Source: an uncultured Eubacteriales bacterium (GTDB taxonomy: Bacteria > Bacillota > Clostridia > Oscillospirales > Acutalibacteraceae). Taken from it: DNA of 35,381 nt. Below, in pieces: positions 24,543-31,250 of the stretch (its first letter is position 1; each line of letters starts with the position of its first letter). The position numbers were made by a program, and so were the translations under genes. The notes beneath the pieces are model-generated. The model was given only the letters and a program-made list of their open reading frames with translations. It had not been told where the DNA came from and ran no database searches. The stretch spans positions 1-35,381 of the forward strand of contig CABUHY010000020.1 in assembly GCA_902491475.1 (NCBI GenBank). The letters run 5' to 3'.

Positions 24543-24625
24543 CCGTAGGGACAGGGCTTGCCCCTGTCCTAAAGAAATTTTATATCAGTCATATTGGCGG
24601 ACAGCCGCAAGGGCTGTCCCTACGG
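24543..24625. repeat. 83-bp element with 12-bp terminal inverted repeats
   Basis: CCGTAGGGACAG (24543-24554) and CTGTCCCTACGG (24614-24625) are perfect inverted copies. Two internal hairpins, ACAGGGGC/GCCCCTGT-type and ACAGCC/GGGCTGT-type, sit at each end. It is non-coding and distinct from the neighbouring MITE-like element. Confidence 0.65.
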
Positions 24626-24725
24626 GGTACGGCATTTTATTTTCAATTCCATATTAACCGTAAATTACGATAAAATATCAACAATCCGACGGCGGAACAA
24701 CCTGTATTTATTTTGTCGAAATTTA

Positions 24726-24754
24726 TTGATTTATATGTTTCTTTAATGTATTAT
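24726..24754 (+). promoter_or_regulatory. Predicted promoter for the frameshifted gene
   Basis: TTGATT (24726-24731), a 17-base spacer and TATTAT (24749-24754) about 73 bases before the ATG at 24828. Confidence 0.5.
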
Positions 24755-24827
24755 ATAAACAACGAATGTAAATGTTTAATTCGGCGGCGTATGCGTATTG
24801 TTATGCCCTAAAACGGCGGAGGATATT

Positions 24828-25240
24828 ATGCCTGACATCAATTGCGAAAATACAATAATCGATAATTTGCTTGTTAAAAGCAAGCTTGATAGGGCAAAAT
24901 ATGCTCTCGCTTCCAAAAAAAGACAGGATTTTATTTGGCATACAACAAAGGATATGATAGCCGAACCCTACGAAGAGCTGTGCGATATTTCCTCGTGGAG
25001 GAGGTTGCTGAGAAACTCTCCGTTCCACCGAACGAAAGGGGATATATCGTTTCGGCTTTTGATGAAAACATTGACGGTACATTTCTTAATGCTTACAAAG
25101 CGCTTCAAAAAGTTACTTTTCACGGTGTTGCCGTAATCTTTTTCCCGAAAAGCGGCTTGATTTACTTTGAGGGCGAGCCGGAGTATCGCAAATCATTCAG
25201 ATGTGTTAAAAAAATAGCTAACTCAACTGAAAGCCAATAA
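24828..25240 (+). pseudogene. Frameshifted hypothetical gene
   Basis: Two open frames join into one plausible protein of about 137 residues. The first (MPDINCENTIIDN... to about EELCDIS) starts at ATG 24828 after GGCGGAGGA. The second (VEEVAEKLSVPPNERGYIV... to NSTESQ) ends at 25240 and has no start or binding site of its own. The shift lies near 24990-25000 and needs one extra base to restore the frame. No slippery heptamer is seen there, so a real loss or a sequencing error is likelier than programmed shifting. The first frame continues out of register to 25136 as low-quality sequence. I do not recognise the family, and no membrane segment is visible. Confidence 0.65.
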
Positions 25241-25278
25241 TATAAGCCTTGTCGCTTATAAATATAAAGGAGAAAAAT

Positions 25279-25797
25279 ATGAAAAAGTGGACAGTAAATG
25301 TGAACGGACAAGACAATGAGGTTGTGTATATACCGAATGCTTGGTCGGGCAAGAATAAGCTCGTTGTAAACGGTCAGGAACAAATTGTCAGGGCGTCAAT
25401 AAAGAATGTTCTCAACGGTGTTGATATTCCGCTTGATATTGACGGCAAGGAATGTCATTTTGTTCTTATCGGCGGCAAAGCCGGCCTTGCGGTTGACGGA
25501 ACATATCTTGACAGCAAAAAGCCGTATGCACCGTTGAAGCCCTCGCCGAAGTGGGCTTGGATTTTCTTTATCCTTTGCCTTGCAATACCGGTTGTGTCGC
25601 TCGGCGGAGCGCTTCCCGTTATGCTCGGAATAGCAGGTGCCTTTGTGTGTGCCAGAATCTGCGCCTCACAGAATATGAAAACGGGCGCCAAGGTTATTTG
25701 CTGTATTTTAGTTACTTTGTTGGCGTGGGCAGGCTTGGCTGCGGTCGTTTTGGCAACTTCGGGCGTGCAGGAAATCGCTTCTACATCAAGTGTGTAA
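25279..25797 (+). CDS. Small membrane protein, uncharacterised
   Basis: A 172-residue protein. The N-terminal half (about 1-85) is a soluble, beta-rich, Gly/Val-rich region (MKKWTVNVNGQDNEVVYIPN...NGVDIPLDIDGKEC) with no cysteine motif. The C-terminal half holds about three hydrophobic helices (roughly 90-106, 110-122 and 136-159). No signal peptide is needed if the N-terminus is cytoplasmic. ATG 25279 follows AAAGGAGAA; a longer frame from 25249 lacks a site. It lies 38 bases after the frameshifted gene and ends at a strong terminator. The function is unknown. Confidence 0.75.
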   Translation: MKKWTVNVNGQDNEVVYIPNAWSGKNKLVVNGQEQIVRASIKNVLNGVDIPLDIDGKECHFVLIGGKAGLAVDGTYLDSKKPYAPLKPSPKWAWIFFILCLAIPVVSLGGALPVMLGIAGAFVCARICASQNMKTGAKVICCILVTLLAWAGLAAVVLATSGVQEIASTSSV

Positions 25798-25825
25798 GAA
25801 AAAACAGCTTGATATAATTATTAAA

Positions 25826-25864
25826 AAGCAACGGCACAGTGTACAAACGCTGTGCCGTTGCTTT
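25826..25864. terminator. Bidirectional terminator between convergent genes
   Basis: AAGCAACGGCACAG and CTGTGCCGTTGCTT form a 14-bp perfect stem. T-rich sequence follows on both strands, more convincingly on the minus strand (after the stem TTTTTAATAA). It separates the plus-strand membrane protein from the minus-strand Crp/Fnr gene. Confidence 0.85.
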
Positions 25865-25935
25865 GCGACAAAAAGTTATAATTATGACAGAACTCCGTTA
25901 TGCAGTTACTTTCAGTTCAGACGATTTTTCGTCTG

Positions 25936-26598
25936 TTACACTTTCAAAATAAAATGATTTTTATGACAGTCAAGAAGCCCGTCCTTTTTCATCTTTCCAA
26001 GCTCCGATGACAGTCCGCTGCGTTCCACGCCGAGATAATCCGCAAGCTGCTGCCTTGAAAACGGAATGTCAAATTCGTATGTTCCGAGCCGCTGTGCTTC
26101 CGCTGAAAGATAGGACATAATCTTTGACCGTGTGGTGCGCTGTCCCATATGCGTGAGCTTCTCATTGGAACGCAGATTTTTTTCGGCAAGCTCGCCCAGG
26201 AGGTTTCTGATGATACGGCTGTGGTGCGCGCAGGCAGACGGGCACACGGTTAAAATGCGCTTAACATTCAAAAAAAGTACGCTGACGGGTGTTTCCGCTA
26301 TAACGCTTACATTTAGCCCGGAACCGGGGGCGCAGGCATATGCGGCACCAAAGGTTTGACCCGTTCCCGCTTTGGAAATGATATTGCGGTTTCCCCAAAT
26401 ATCCTCCTGTATAATCAAAACGCTTCCCGACAGCACAATACCTATCGAATCAAGCGTATCGCCGGCTTGCAGTATAAAGGCATCCTTTGGAAAGTCCTCT
26501 TTTTTTGTATCAAGGCAGGACAGCATGGCTGTAAGCTCGTTTTCGGAAACGCCCGAAAAAAGTTTAGATGATTGAAGAACGGATAAAAAATCTTTCAT
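25936..26598 (-). CDS. Crp/Fnr family transcriptional regulator
   Basis: A 220-residue regulator with an N-terminal cyclic-nucleotide-binding-type beta barrel (about 1-115), a dimer helix (about 125-150) and a C-terminal Crp-type helix-turn-helix (FSRQQLADYLGVERSGLSSELGKM, about 180-203). It lacks the N-terminal Fnr cysteine cluster. Cysteines 119 and 123 with a following His pair (CPSACAHH) sit at the start of the dimer helix and might sense redox or bind a cofactor, which is speculative. The ATG at 26598 follows GAGGA; a longer frame up to 26988 runs through the divergent gene and is not real. It is divergent from an iron-sulfur protein gene and probably controls it. HcpR-like regulators have this kind of neighbourhood. 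Confidence 0.92.
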   Translation of the reverse strand: MKDFLSVLQSSKLFSGVSENELTAMLSCLDTKKEDFPKDAFILQAGDTLDSIGIVLSGSVLIIQEDIWGNRNIISKAGTGQTFGAAYACAPGSGLNVSVIAETPVSVLFLNVKRILTVCPSACAHHSRIIRNLLGELAEKNLRSNEKLTHMGQRTTRSKIMSYLSAEAQRLGTYEFDIPFSRQQLADYLGVERSGLSSELGKMKKDGLLDCHKNHFILKV

Positions 26599-26611
26599 AA
26601 AAATCCTCTTT

Positions 26612-26627
26612 TGTTGAAAATTCAACA
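26612..26627. promoter_or_regulatory. Predicted Crp/Fnr-type operator
   Basis: TGTTGAA-AA-TTCAACA is a perfect 7+2+7 palindrome in the divergent gap. Its centre (26619.5) is about 41.5 bases upstream of the transcription start predicted from the -10 at 26649, the classic Crp/Fnr activator position. For the regulator's own promoter it falls just downstream of the predicted start, where it would repress. Binding is inferred. Confidence 0.7.
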
Positions 26628-26641
26628 GACTTATAGAGCTT

Positions 26642-26670
26642 ATTATATTATAATATGGACAGAAAAACAA
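26642..26670 (-). promoter_or_regulatory. Predicted promoter of the Crp/Fnr gene
   Basis: On the minus strand TTGTTT (26665-26670), a 17-base spacer and TATAAT (26642-26647). It overlaps the divergent -10, so the two promoters probably compete. Confidence 0.6.
26649..26654 (+). promoter_or_regulatory. -10 element of the iron-sulfur protein gene, no good -35
   Basis: TATAAT is present, but the 17-base-spaced -35 position (CAGACT) is poor. This suits a promoter that needs an activator bound at the palindrome 26612-26627. Confidence 0.6.
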
Positions 26671-26682
26671 GGAGGTATGATT

Positions 26683-27393
26683 ATGAAAAGAAGAATTATT
26701 GAGATAGATCAGGATAAATGTAACGGCTGCGGTGCCTGTGCCGCCGCTTGTCATGAGGGCGCTATCGCCATGGTAGACGGCAAGGCGAAGCTGATGCGGG
26801 ACGATTACTGCGACGGCTTGGGCGACTGTCTGCCAGCATGCCCCACAGGTGCAATCTCGTTTGTTGAACGCGAGGCTGCCGCTTATGACGAACAGGCGGT
26901 ACTCGCCAACAAGCAGAAAAAGATGCAGCAGGAGGGAATGCGTCTTCACGGCGGTTGCCCCGGAGCTCGGATGAAAACAATCCGACACGCAGAACCGTCA
27001 GGCGTTGATGTCGCTCCCGCACAGGCGCAAAGCCGCCTTTCTCAGTGGCCGGTGCAGATAAAGCTTGTTCCCGTAAATGCGCCGTACTTTGACGGTGCAA
27101 AGCTGCTTATCGCCGCCGATTGCACGGCTTACGCCTATGCCGCTTTCCATGAGCGATTTATTAAAGGGCATATTACGCTGGTGGGTTGCCCGAAACTCGA
27201 CAGCGTAGATTATTCCGAGAAGCTTACAGAAATTATTCGCAATAACAACATCAAGAGCGTAACCGTTGTCCGTATGGAGGTTCCCTGTTGCGGAGGACTG
27301 GAGCACGCAGCGAAAACCGCTTTGCAGAACAGCGGAAAATTCATCCCGTGGCAGGTTGTGACAATTTCTACCGACGGAAATATACTTGATTAA
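26683..27393 (+). CDS. 4Fe-4S ferredoxin-domain protein linked to a Crp/Fnr regulator
   Basis: A 236-residue cytoplasmic iron-sulfur protein. The first motif is a complete 4Fe-4S set (Cys13, Cys16, Cys19, Cys23). The second reads CDGLGDCLPACP (Cys43, Cys49, Cys53), with Leu46 where the second Cys would be, so it holds either a 3Fe cluster or one with another ligand. A larger C-terminal domain follows with conserved-looking ADCTAYAYAAFHERF, VGCPKLD and VPCCGG segments, offering extra cysteines. Such genes commonly accompany hcp (hybrid cluster protein) and an Hcp-type regulator, but no hcp is present here. The ATG at 26683 follows AAGGAGGT. A terminator follows at 27414. Confidence 0.87.
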   Translation: MKRRIIEIDQDKCNGCGACAAACHEGAIAMVDGKAKLMRDDYCDGLGDCLPACPTGAISFVEREAAAYDEQAVLANKQKKMQQEGMRLHGGCPGARMKTIRHAEPSGVDVAPAQAQSRLSQWPVQIKLVPVNAPYFDGAKLLIAADCTAYAYAAFHERFIKGHITLVGCPKLDSVDYSEKLTEIIRNNNIKSVTVVRMEVPCCGGLEHAAKTALQNSGKFIPWQVVTISTDGNILD

Positions 27394-27413
27394 ACAAAAA
27401 GAATTATAAATTG

Positions 27414-27440
27414 AAAAAGCGTCCGCAAGGACGCTTTTTT
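27414..27440 (+). terminator. Terminator after the iron-sulfur protein gene
   Basis: AAAAAGCGTCC-GCAA-GGACGCTTTTTT: an 11-bp stem with a tetraloop and a T-run. Confidence 0.93.
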
Positions 27441-27590
27441 GTGCAGAGAAATGTACTTTATAAAAAATGCGGGGTACAGTAAATGCTATGCTCTATATTT
27501 TCTGAAAACAGTGACCTGTTTTAATACCAAATGCACACCGTGTTGACCTTTAATGAAAAGGTGCAACGAAAAATCGCTTTAATTATACGC

Positions 27591-28025
27591 TTATAGCATT
27601 TCAGAAATACGCTCAATCAACAGTTTATATCGCTTGGCTGTATCAGCGTTTTTGCCGCAATACTGCCTGGGAATTTCTTCATTCGGTTCATAGCTGACAG
27701 GAATATTGTAAAGATCAAATTGCTCGACTGTGAGATCAATGTAGTGACCGTCGATTTTGTTGAAGTAATGTGTGCCTCCGCCATTAACACGGATACGGTG
27801 AATTGTACCGCCGAACATGTCGTATACGAGCATTGCAGTGATTGCACACTGCCCATATGAGGGGTCGGATGAAACCCACTCTGCTTGACAAGATGGATAC
27901 GCAGTCTCTTTGCACCATGCTTTTCGGAGAATCGTATACAGGTCACCGAGCGTTGACAATTGAGAATTGCCTTCTTTTTTTCGCTTTAGAGCACTATACT
28001 CCTCGCCGTAGAATTTTCTAATCAT
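27591..28025 (-). CDS. YunG-like family protein
   Basis: A 144-residue protein resembling the YunG group of unknown function. The central part (PSCQAEWVSSDPSYGQC, AITAMLVYDMFGG, THYFNKIDGHYIDLTVEQF) has a conserved Cys, a His-Tyr-Phe-Asn segment and an Asp, the sort of order seen in papain-like/transglutaminase-like folds, though catalysis is not shown. The start is ATG 28025: AGAGGTGG lies at the right distance, whereas the upstream ATG at 28058 has no site. It overlaps the end of the four-helix gene by 8 bases, so the two are translationally coupled. AT-rich composition and the plain neighbourhood suggest acquisition. Confidence 0.75.
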   Translation of the reverse strand: MIRKFYGEEYSALKRKKEGNSQLSTLGDLYTILRKAWCKETAYPSCQAEWVSSDPSYGQCAITAMLVYDMFGGTIHRIRVNGGGTHYFNKIDGHYIDLTVEQFDLYNIPVSYEPNEEIPRQYCGKNADTAKRYKLLIERISEML

Positions 28026-28416
28026 TCGTTTTATCCACCTCTGTATTTTTTCTAACATTGTCAATCGCTTTTTTGTTTTCTTTTGCGGTGTTGAGCGATG
28101 CTATCAGCATTCTTTTGATTTCTTCGGCAAGTATAAGTAATTCATCATATTTATAATCAATTAAATTCGTCTTTTTCAAAAGAGTGAGCCAATATATACT
28201 TTCACCTGTTTCTTTGAGAGCAATATGTAACTTTGAAATGAAATCCGCTTTACTGTTGCCGTAAACAGCTTCATTTATATTCGCACCAACACTTGTAGCG
28301 GAACGAAGTAGTTGCTTTGCAATAGTAGTATCATTTTTTGTTTTTGAAAATGTTTCATAAAACAATACAATTTTAGTTGCAAAGTCAAGAGATTTTTCAA
28401 GTAATGGGCTTTTCAT
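28018..28416 (-). CDS. Four-helix bundle protein (S23/IVS-type)
   Basis: A 132-residue, almost entirely helical protein of the four-helix bundle group first seen in intervening sequences of 23S rRNA genes (TIGR02436-type). Typical segments are FATKIVLFYETFSK, IAKQLLRSATSVGANINEA and DFISKLHIALKETGESIYWL. It is not inside an rRNA gene here; free-standing members are common and their function is unknown. TGAGGTGAT precedes the ATG. It heads a two-gene minus-strand unit with the YunG-like gene. Confidence 0.9.
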   Translation of the reverse strand: MKSPLLEKSLDFATKIVLFYETFSKTKNDTTIAKQLLRSATSVGANINEAVYGNSKADFISKLHIALKETGESIYWLTLLKKTNLIDYKYDELLILAEEIKRMLIASLNTAKENKKAIDNVRKNTEVDKTND

Positions 28417-28437
28417 CTCGCTATCACCTCAAAATGA

Positions 28438-28466
28438 ATTGTATCATAAATAATAATTACAATCAA
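28438..28466 (-). promoter_or_regulatory. Predicted promoter of the S23/YunG-like unit
   Basis: On the minus strand TTGATT (28461-28466), a 17-base spacer and TACAAT (28438-28443), 21 bases before the ATG at 28416. Confidence 0.7.
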
Positions 28467-28579
28467 TGCTTTGCGGAGCAAAGCCACCTCTTCTTTTATC
28501 TTTTCTCCCTTATCTTTTCTCTGGAAACGACAATCCGAGAGAAAAAAGAAAAATGAGAAGAGAAAAGTGAAAAGAACAA

Positions 28580-28621
28580 AAAGAAACGACAATCTTCTGC
28601 TGAAAATTGTCGTTTCTTTTT
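28580..28621. terminator. Bidirectional hairpin terminator before the 179-bp units
   Basis: AAAGAAACGACAAT and ATTGTCGTTTCTTT form a 14-bp stem flanked by A/T runs. It ends minus-strand read-through coming from the tRNA-Ser region. The remaining DNA at 28467-28579 is AG-rich with no gene. Confidence 0.7.
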
Positions 28622-28800
28622 GGCGGAGAGCAAGGGACTCGGCTCACTTCGTTCGCCTGTAAGTTTGCTTCGCAAACTGTCCTATTATAGACTTCTTTTG
28701 ACAAGACTTCGTCTTGCAAAAGATTTTAGGGTTCGAATCCCTCTAACAATTCACCAAAAAATAACGGTACAGTGTTTAACACACTATACCGCTATTTTCT
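28622..28800. repeat. 179-bp tandem unit A carrying a tRNA-Ser 3' end
   Basis: Unit A is identical to unit B (28801-28979). Each begins with GGCGGAGAGCAAGGGA, the reverse complement of the tRNA-Ser 3' end, and ends with the tRNA terminator hairpin. Between lie TTCG-loop hairpins (AGTTTGCTTCGCAAACT; CAAGACTTCGTCTTG) and a tRNA T-arm-like piece (AGGGTTCGAATCCCT). There is no open frame of interest; the apparent ORFs are repeat artefacts. Confidence 0.9.
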
Positions 28801-28979
28801 GGCGGAGAGCAAGGGACTCGGCTCACTTCGTTCGCCTGTAAGTTTGCTTCGCAAACTGTCCTATTATAGACTTCTTTTGACAAGACTTCGTCTTGCAAAA
28901 GATTTTAGGGTTCGAATCCCTCTAACAATTCACCAAAAAATAACGGTACAGTGTTTAACACACTATACCGCTATTTTCT
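28801..28979. repeat. 179-bp tandem unit B
   Basis: The second identical copy. The next 16 bases (28980 on) repeat the unit's start and then continue into the intact tRNA-Ser gene, so the array reads as two extra tRNA 3' ends placed behind the real one. Confidence 0.9.
28935..28973 (-). terminator. Terminator of tRNA-Ser
   Basis: On the minus strand an imperfect hairpin (TAGCGGTATAGTGTG / ACACTGTACCGTTA) is followed by TTTTTT. An identical copy ends unit A (28756-28794). Confidence 0.75.
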
Positions 28980-29071
28980 GGCGGAGAGCAAGGGATTCGA
29001 ACCCTCGAAACCGTTTTGGCGGTTTACACGATTTCCAATCGTGCTCCTTCGACCAGCTCGGACAACTCTCC
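28979..29071 (-). tRNA. tRNA-Ser (anticodon GGA)
   Basis: A class II tRNA of 93 bases: acceptor GGAGAGT/GCTCTCC, anticodon arm CACGA-TTGGAAA-TCGTG with anticodon GGA, a long variable arm (AACCGCCAAAACGGTT), T-arm GGGTTCGAATCCC, and an encoded CCA. Reads UCC and UCU serine codons. The tandem units begin at its 3' end. Confidence 0.96.
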
Positions 29072-29085
29072 GTGTTACCTGTGAT

Positions 29086-29114
29086 ATTATAAACGATAGT
29101 CGGAAAAAAATCAA
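29086..29114 (-). promoter_or_regulatory. Predicted promoter of tRNA-Ser
   Basis: On the minus strand TTGATT (29109-29114), a 17-base spacer and TATAAT (29086-29091), 15 bases before the tRNA 5' end. Confidence 0.75.
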
Positions 29115-29121
29115 GAGTGAA

Positions 29122-29150
29122 TTGCAATGAATAAATTTTTGTTGTATAAT
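29122..29150 (+). promoter_or_regulatory. Predicted promoter of the solute-binding protein operon
   Basis: TTGCAA (29122-29127), a 17-base spacer and TATAAT (29145-29150), back to back with the tRNA-Ser promoter. Confidence 0.75.
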
Positions 29151-29205
29151 ATCTAAAAAACAAGTGTAAAAATCAGACTTTTCGGATAAAAATATCGGAG
29201 TTTAT

Positions 29206-30795
29206 ATGTTCAAGAAATCAGTTGCCGTGATTACGGCTTTAATTTTAATAATGCTTTCACTTTGCGGCTGCTTCGGCAAGGGCAAGGCGAACAAGTCCTT
29301 TGCCGTGCCGATTATCGGCGAGCCCACAAGCCTCGACCCGCAGATTGCAAAGACCGACAGTGAAAAAATGATAGTCCTCAACTGCTATGAGGGGCTTTTC
29401 AGAATAGGCAGCGACGGAGAAATCGAAAACGGCGTGTGCGAAAGCTATACCGTCTCGGACGACGGCTTGCGCTATGTCTTTAAGCTTCGACAGGACGCTC
29501 ATTGGGCGCTTTTCTCGGGTCATAAGACCGTTTTGGGAGAAAACTATGCGGATACCTTTGACATAAATGTTTATGCCGAGGACTTTGCTTTTGCCTTTGA
29601 CAGGATTTTTGACCCTGCCATAAATTCGCCGTATGCCTCGCTCTTTTCATCTGTCGCTTCGTACAGTGCGGATGACAAGTACACCTTTTCAATTACGCTT
29701 AATTCACGGGACGACAATTTACTTTACAACCTTACCACGGCGGGCGCAGTTCCGTGTGATAAAGCGTTTTATGAGCTTACGGGCGGTAAGTACGGGCTTG
29801 ACGCCAAGTATTCCCTTTGCAACGGTCCGTTCAATGTCGGCAAATGGATTGACGGCACATCTGTAAGAATTGACCGCAATAACGATTATAACGGCGAAAA
29901 CAAGGTTATGCCCTCATCGGTTACCTTCTATGTCAACACAAGCCGTGATGCCGTTGCGGACAAAATGAACAACGGTACATACGATGTTGCGTATCTCAAC
30001 AACCTCAACTATTCCCGCATAACGGATAAATCCGATTTCGGCACGCAGAGCGTTGAAAACACGGTATATTCGTTTGTGTTCAACCAGACCGACAAGTATC
30101 TTGCAAACAAAAATGTGCGCCTTGCGCTCGCTTATTCGGCTGATTTATCGCTTGCGGGAGCAATTTCCGACGATATTAAGCCTGCTGTAAGCTTTGTTCC
30201 GCCTTACTGTAAGGTCGGTTCGGTTCAATATACGCCGTCCGATTCGACAGGTTCTCTCTACGGCTTTGACTCGGCAAAGGCAAAGGATTACTTCGAGCAG
30301 GGCTTGCTTGAAACGGGCTCGTCAAGCGTTGAGCTTGAAATTAAATGCACCGAGGAATATGAAACCTTTGTCAAACAGATTGTACAGGTATGGCAAAAGA
30401 CGCTTGGCGTTAAATTTGCGGTCAGCGTAACGGTCGTTACGGGTGACGAGCTTGACTCTACTGTGATTTCGGGTAACTATTCGGTGGTGTTCTATCCGTT
30501 CACGGCGAACACCGTCAACACAAACGAATTTTTGGAAAGCTTCAGCAACAACACAAAGTTCAATTACACTTCCGACCGCTTTGAAGCAGCGTTGCAGCAG
30601 GTTCGTGAGTCGTCAAAGGATAATTCACGGCTTTTGGAAAGCTGCAAGAACGCCGAAAGCGTACTCATTGACGAGGCTGTTATGCTTCCCGTAATATATG
30701 AATACAGTTATTTCATCGAAAGCAAGGATGTTGACGGCATATACTTCTATCCGTCGGGCGACATTATGTACTTTATAAATGCGGTGAAGAAATGA
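29206..30795 (+). CDS. Peptide-type ABC transporter substrate-binding lipoprotein (SBP family 5)
   Basis: A 529-residue solute-binding protein of the OppA/DppA family. The N-terminus is a lipoprotein signal with lipobox LCGC (lipidated Cys22), so it is tethered to the outer face of the membrane. Family features include PTSLDPQIAKTDSEKMIVLNCYEGLF near residue 40 and the WIDGTSVRIDRNNDYNGENK segment. The ligand could be an oligopeptide, nickel or another small compound; sequence does not say. No permease or ATPase genes are nearby, so it must borrow a transporter or signal by another route. The VanZ-type gene overlaps its stop codon (ATGA). Confidence 0.9.
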   Translation: MFKKSVAVITALILIMLSLCGCFGKGKANKSFAVPIIGEPTSLDPQIAKTDSEKMIVLNCYEGLFRIGSDGEIENGVCESYTVSDDGLRYVFKLRQDAHWALFSGHKTVLGENYADTFDINVYAEDFAFAFDRIFDPAINSPYASLFSSVASYSADDKYTFSITLNSRDDNLLYNLTTAGAVPCDKAFYELTGGKYGLDAKYSLCNGPFNVGKWIDGTSVRIDRNNDYNGENKVMPSSVTFYVNTSRDAVADKMNNGTYDVAYLNNLNYSRITDKSDFGTQSVENTVYSFVFNQTDKYLANKNVRLALAYSADLSLAGAISDDIKPAVSFVPPYCKVGSVQYTPSDSTGSLYGFDSAKAKDYFEQGLLETGSSSVELEIKCTEEYETFVKQIVQVWQKTLGVKFAVSVTVVTGDELDSTVISGNYSVVFYPFTANTVNTNEFLESFSNNTKFNYTSDRFEAALQQVRESSKDNSRLLESCKNAESVLIDEAVMLPVIYEYSYFIESKDVDGIYFYPSGDIMYFINAVKK

Positions 30796-31250
30796 GCAGA
30801 AAACGGAAAATTCTGACAGCGGTTGCGTGGCTGTGCGTTGCCGCCTGTATGATAACGATATTTATGCTTTCCGCCCAGCCTGCGGTAAGATCGTCCGAAT
30901 CGTCGGACACTTGTATCAAATGGATATACGACCTGTTCGGCATAAGGCTCAGCTCACATTTTATAAGGAAAACGGCGCACGCCTTAGAGTTTTGCGGACT
31001 GTGCCTGCTGTTTAATCTGGCGCTCGGCGCCACAACCTTGAAATTCAAACCGTTTTTATCGTTTATATTGACCGTTCTGTATGCCGCAACGGACGAAATT
31101 CATCAGATATTCGTTGACGGCAGGGCGTGCAGGTTCCGTGATGTGCTCATAGATTCGGGCGGAGCCGCCGCATGTATAGTCTTTTTGTCAATCATTTATT
31201 TAATATATAAAAAATACTGTAACAAGCGAGGAAAAATATGTCAGTTTTAA
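30792..31250 (+). CDS. VanZ family membrane protein
   Basis: A 152-residue protein with an N-terminal hydrophobic helix (about 8-27), helices around 67-105 and a C-terminal helix (about 124-143). The conserved VanZ polar motifs RKTAHALEF (about 59-67) and DEIHQIFVDGRACRFRDVLID (about 101-121) are intact. VanZ itself gives low-level teicoplanin resistance, but most family members have no shown role, so resistance should not be assumed. It starts in a 4-base overlap with the substrate-binding protein gene and overlaps the DUF1015 gene by 13 bases. Confidence 0.88.
   Translation: MSRKRKILTAVAWLCVAACMITIFMLSAQPAVRSSESSDTCIKWIYDLFGIRLSSHFIRKTAHALEFCGLCLLFNLALGATTLKFKPFLSFILTVLYAATDEIHQIFVDGRACRFRDVLIDSGGAAACIVFLSIIYLIYKKYCNKRGKICQF

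Noticed and set aside
24406..24657. Open frame of 83 codons in the repeat region
   Set aside because: It spans the MITE-like element and the 83-bp double-hairpin element; Arg/Cys-rich nonsense composition and no binding site.
24985..25005. Programmed -1 ribosomal frameshift
   Set aside because: No X-XXY-YYZ slippery heptamer or strong downstream stem is visible at the junction.
26599..26988. N-terminal extension of the Crp/Fnr protein to 350 residues
   Set aside because: The extra region is antisense to the ferredoxin gene and crosses both divergent promoters and the operator.
28700..28760. A second tRNA in plus orientation inside the 179-bp unit
   Set aside because: Only a T-arm-like sequence (AGGGTTCGAATCCCT) and a distant CCA are present; no acceptor pairing, D-arm or anticodon arm can be folded.
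28620..29092. Two overlapping open frames encoding near-identical peptides (AESKGLGSLRSPVSLL...)
   Set aside because: They are translations of the 179-bp non-coding tandem units and the tRNA 3' end; no ribosome binding site or start context.
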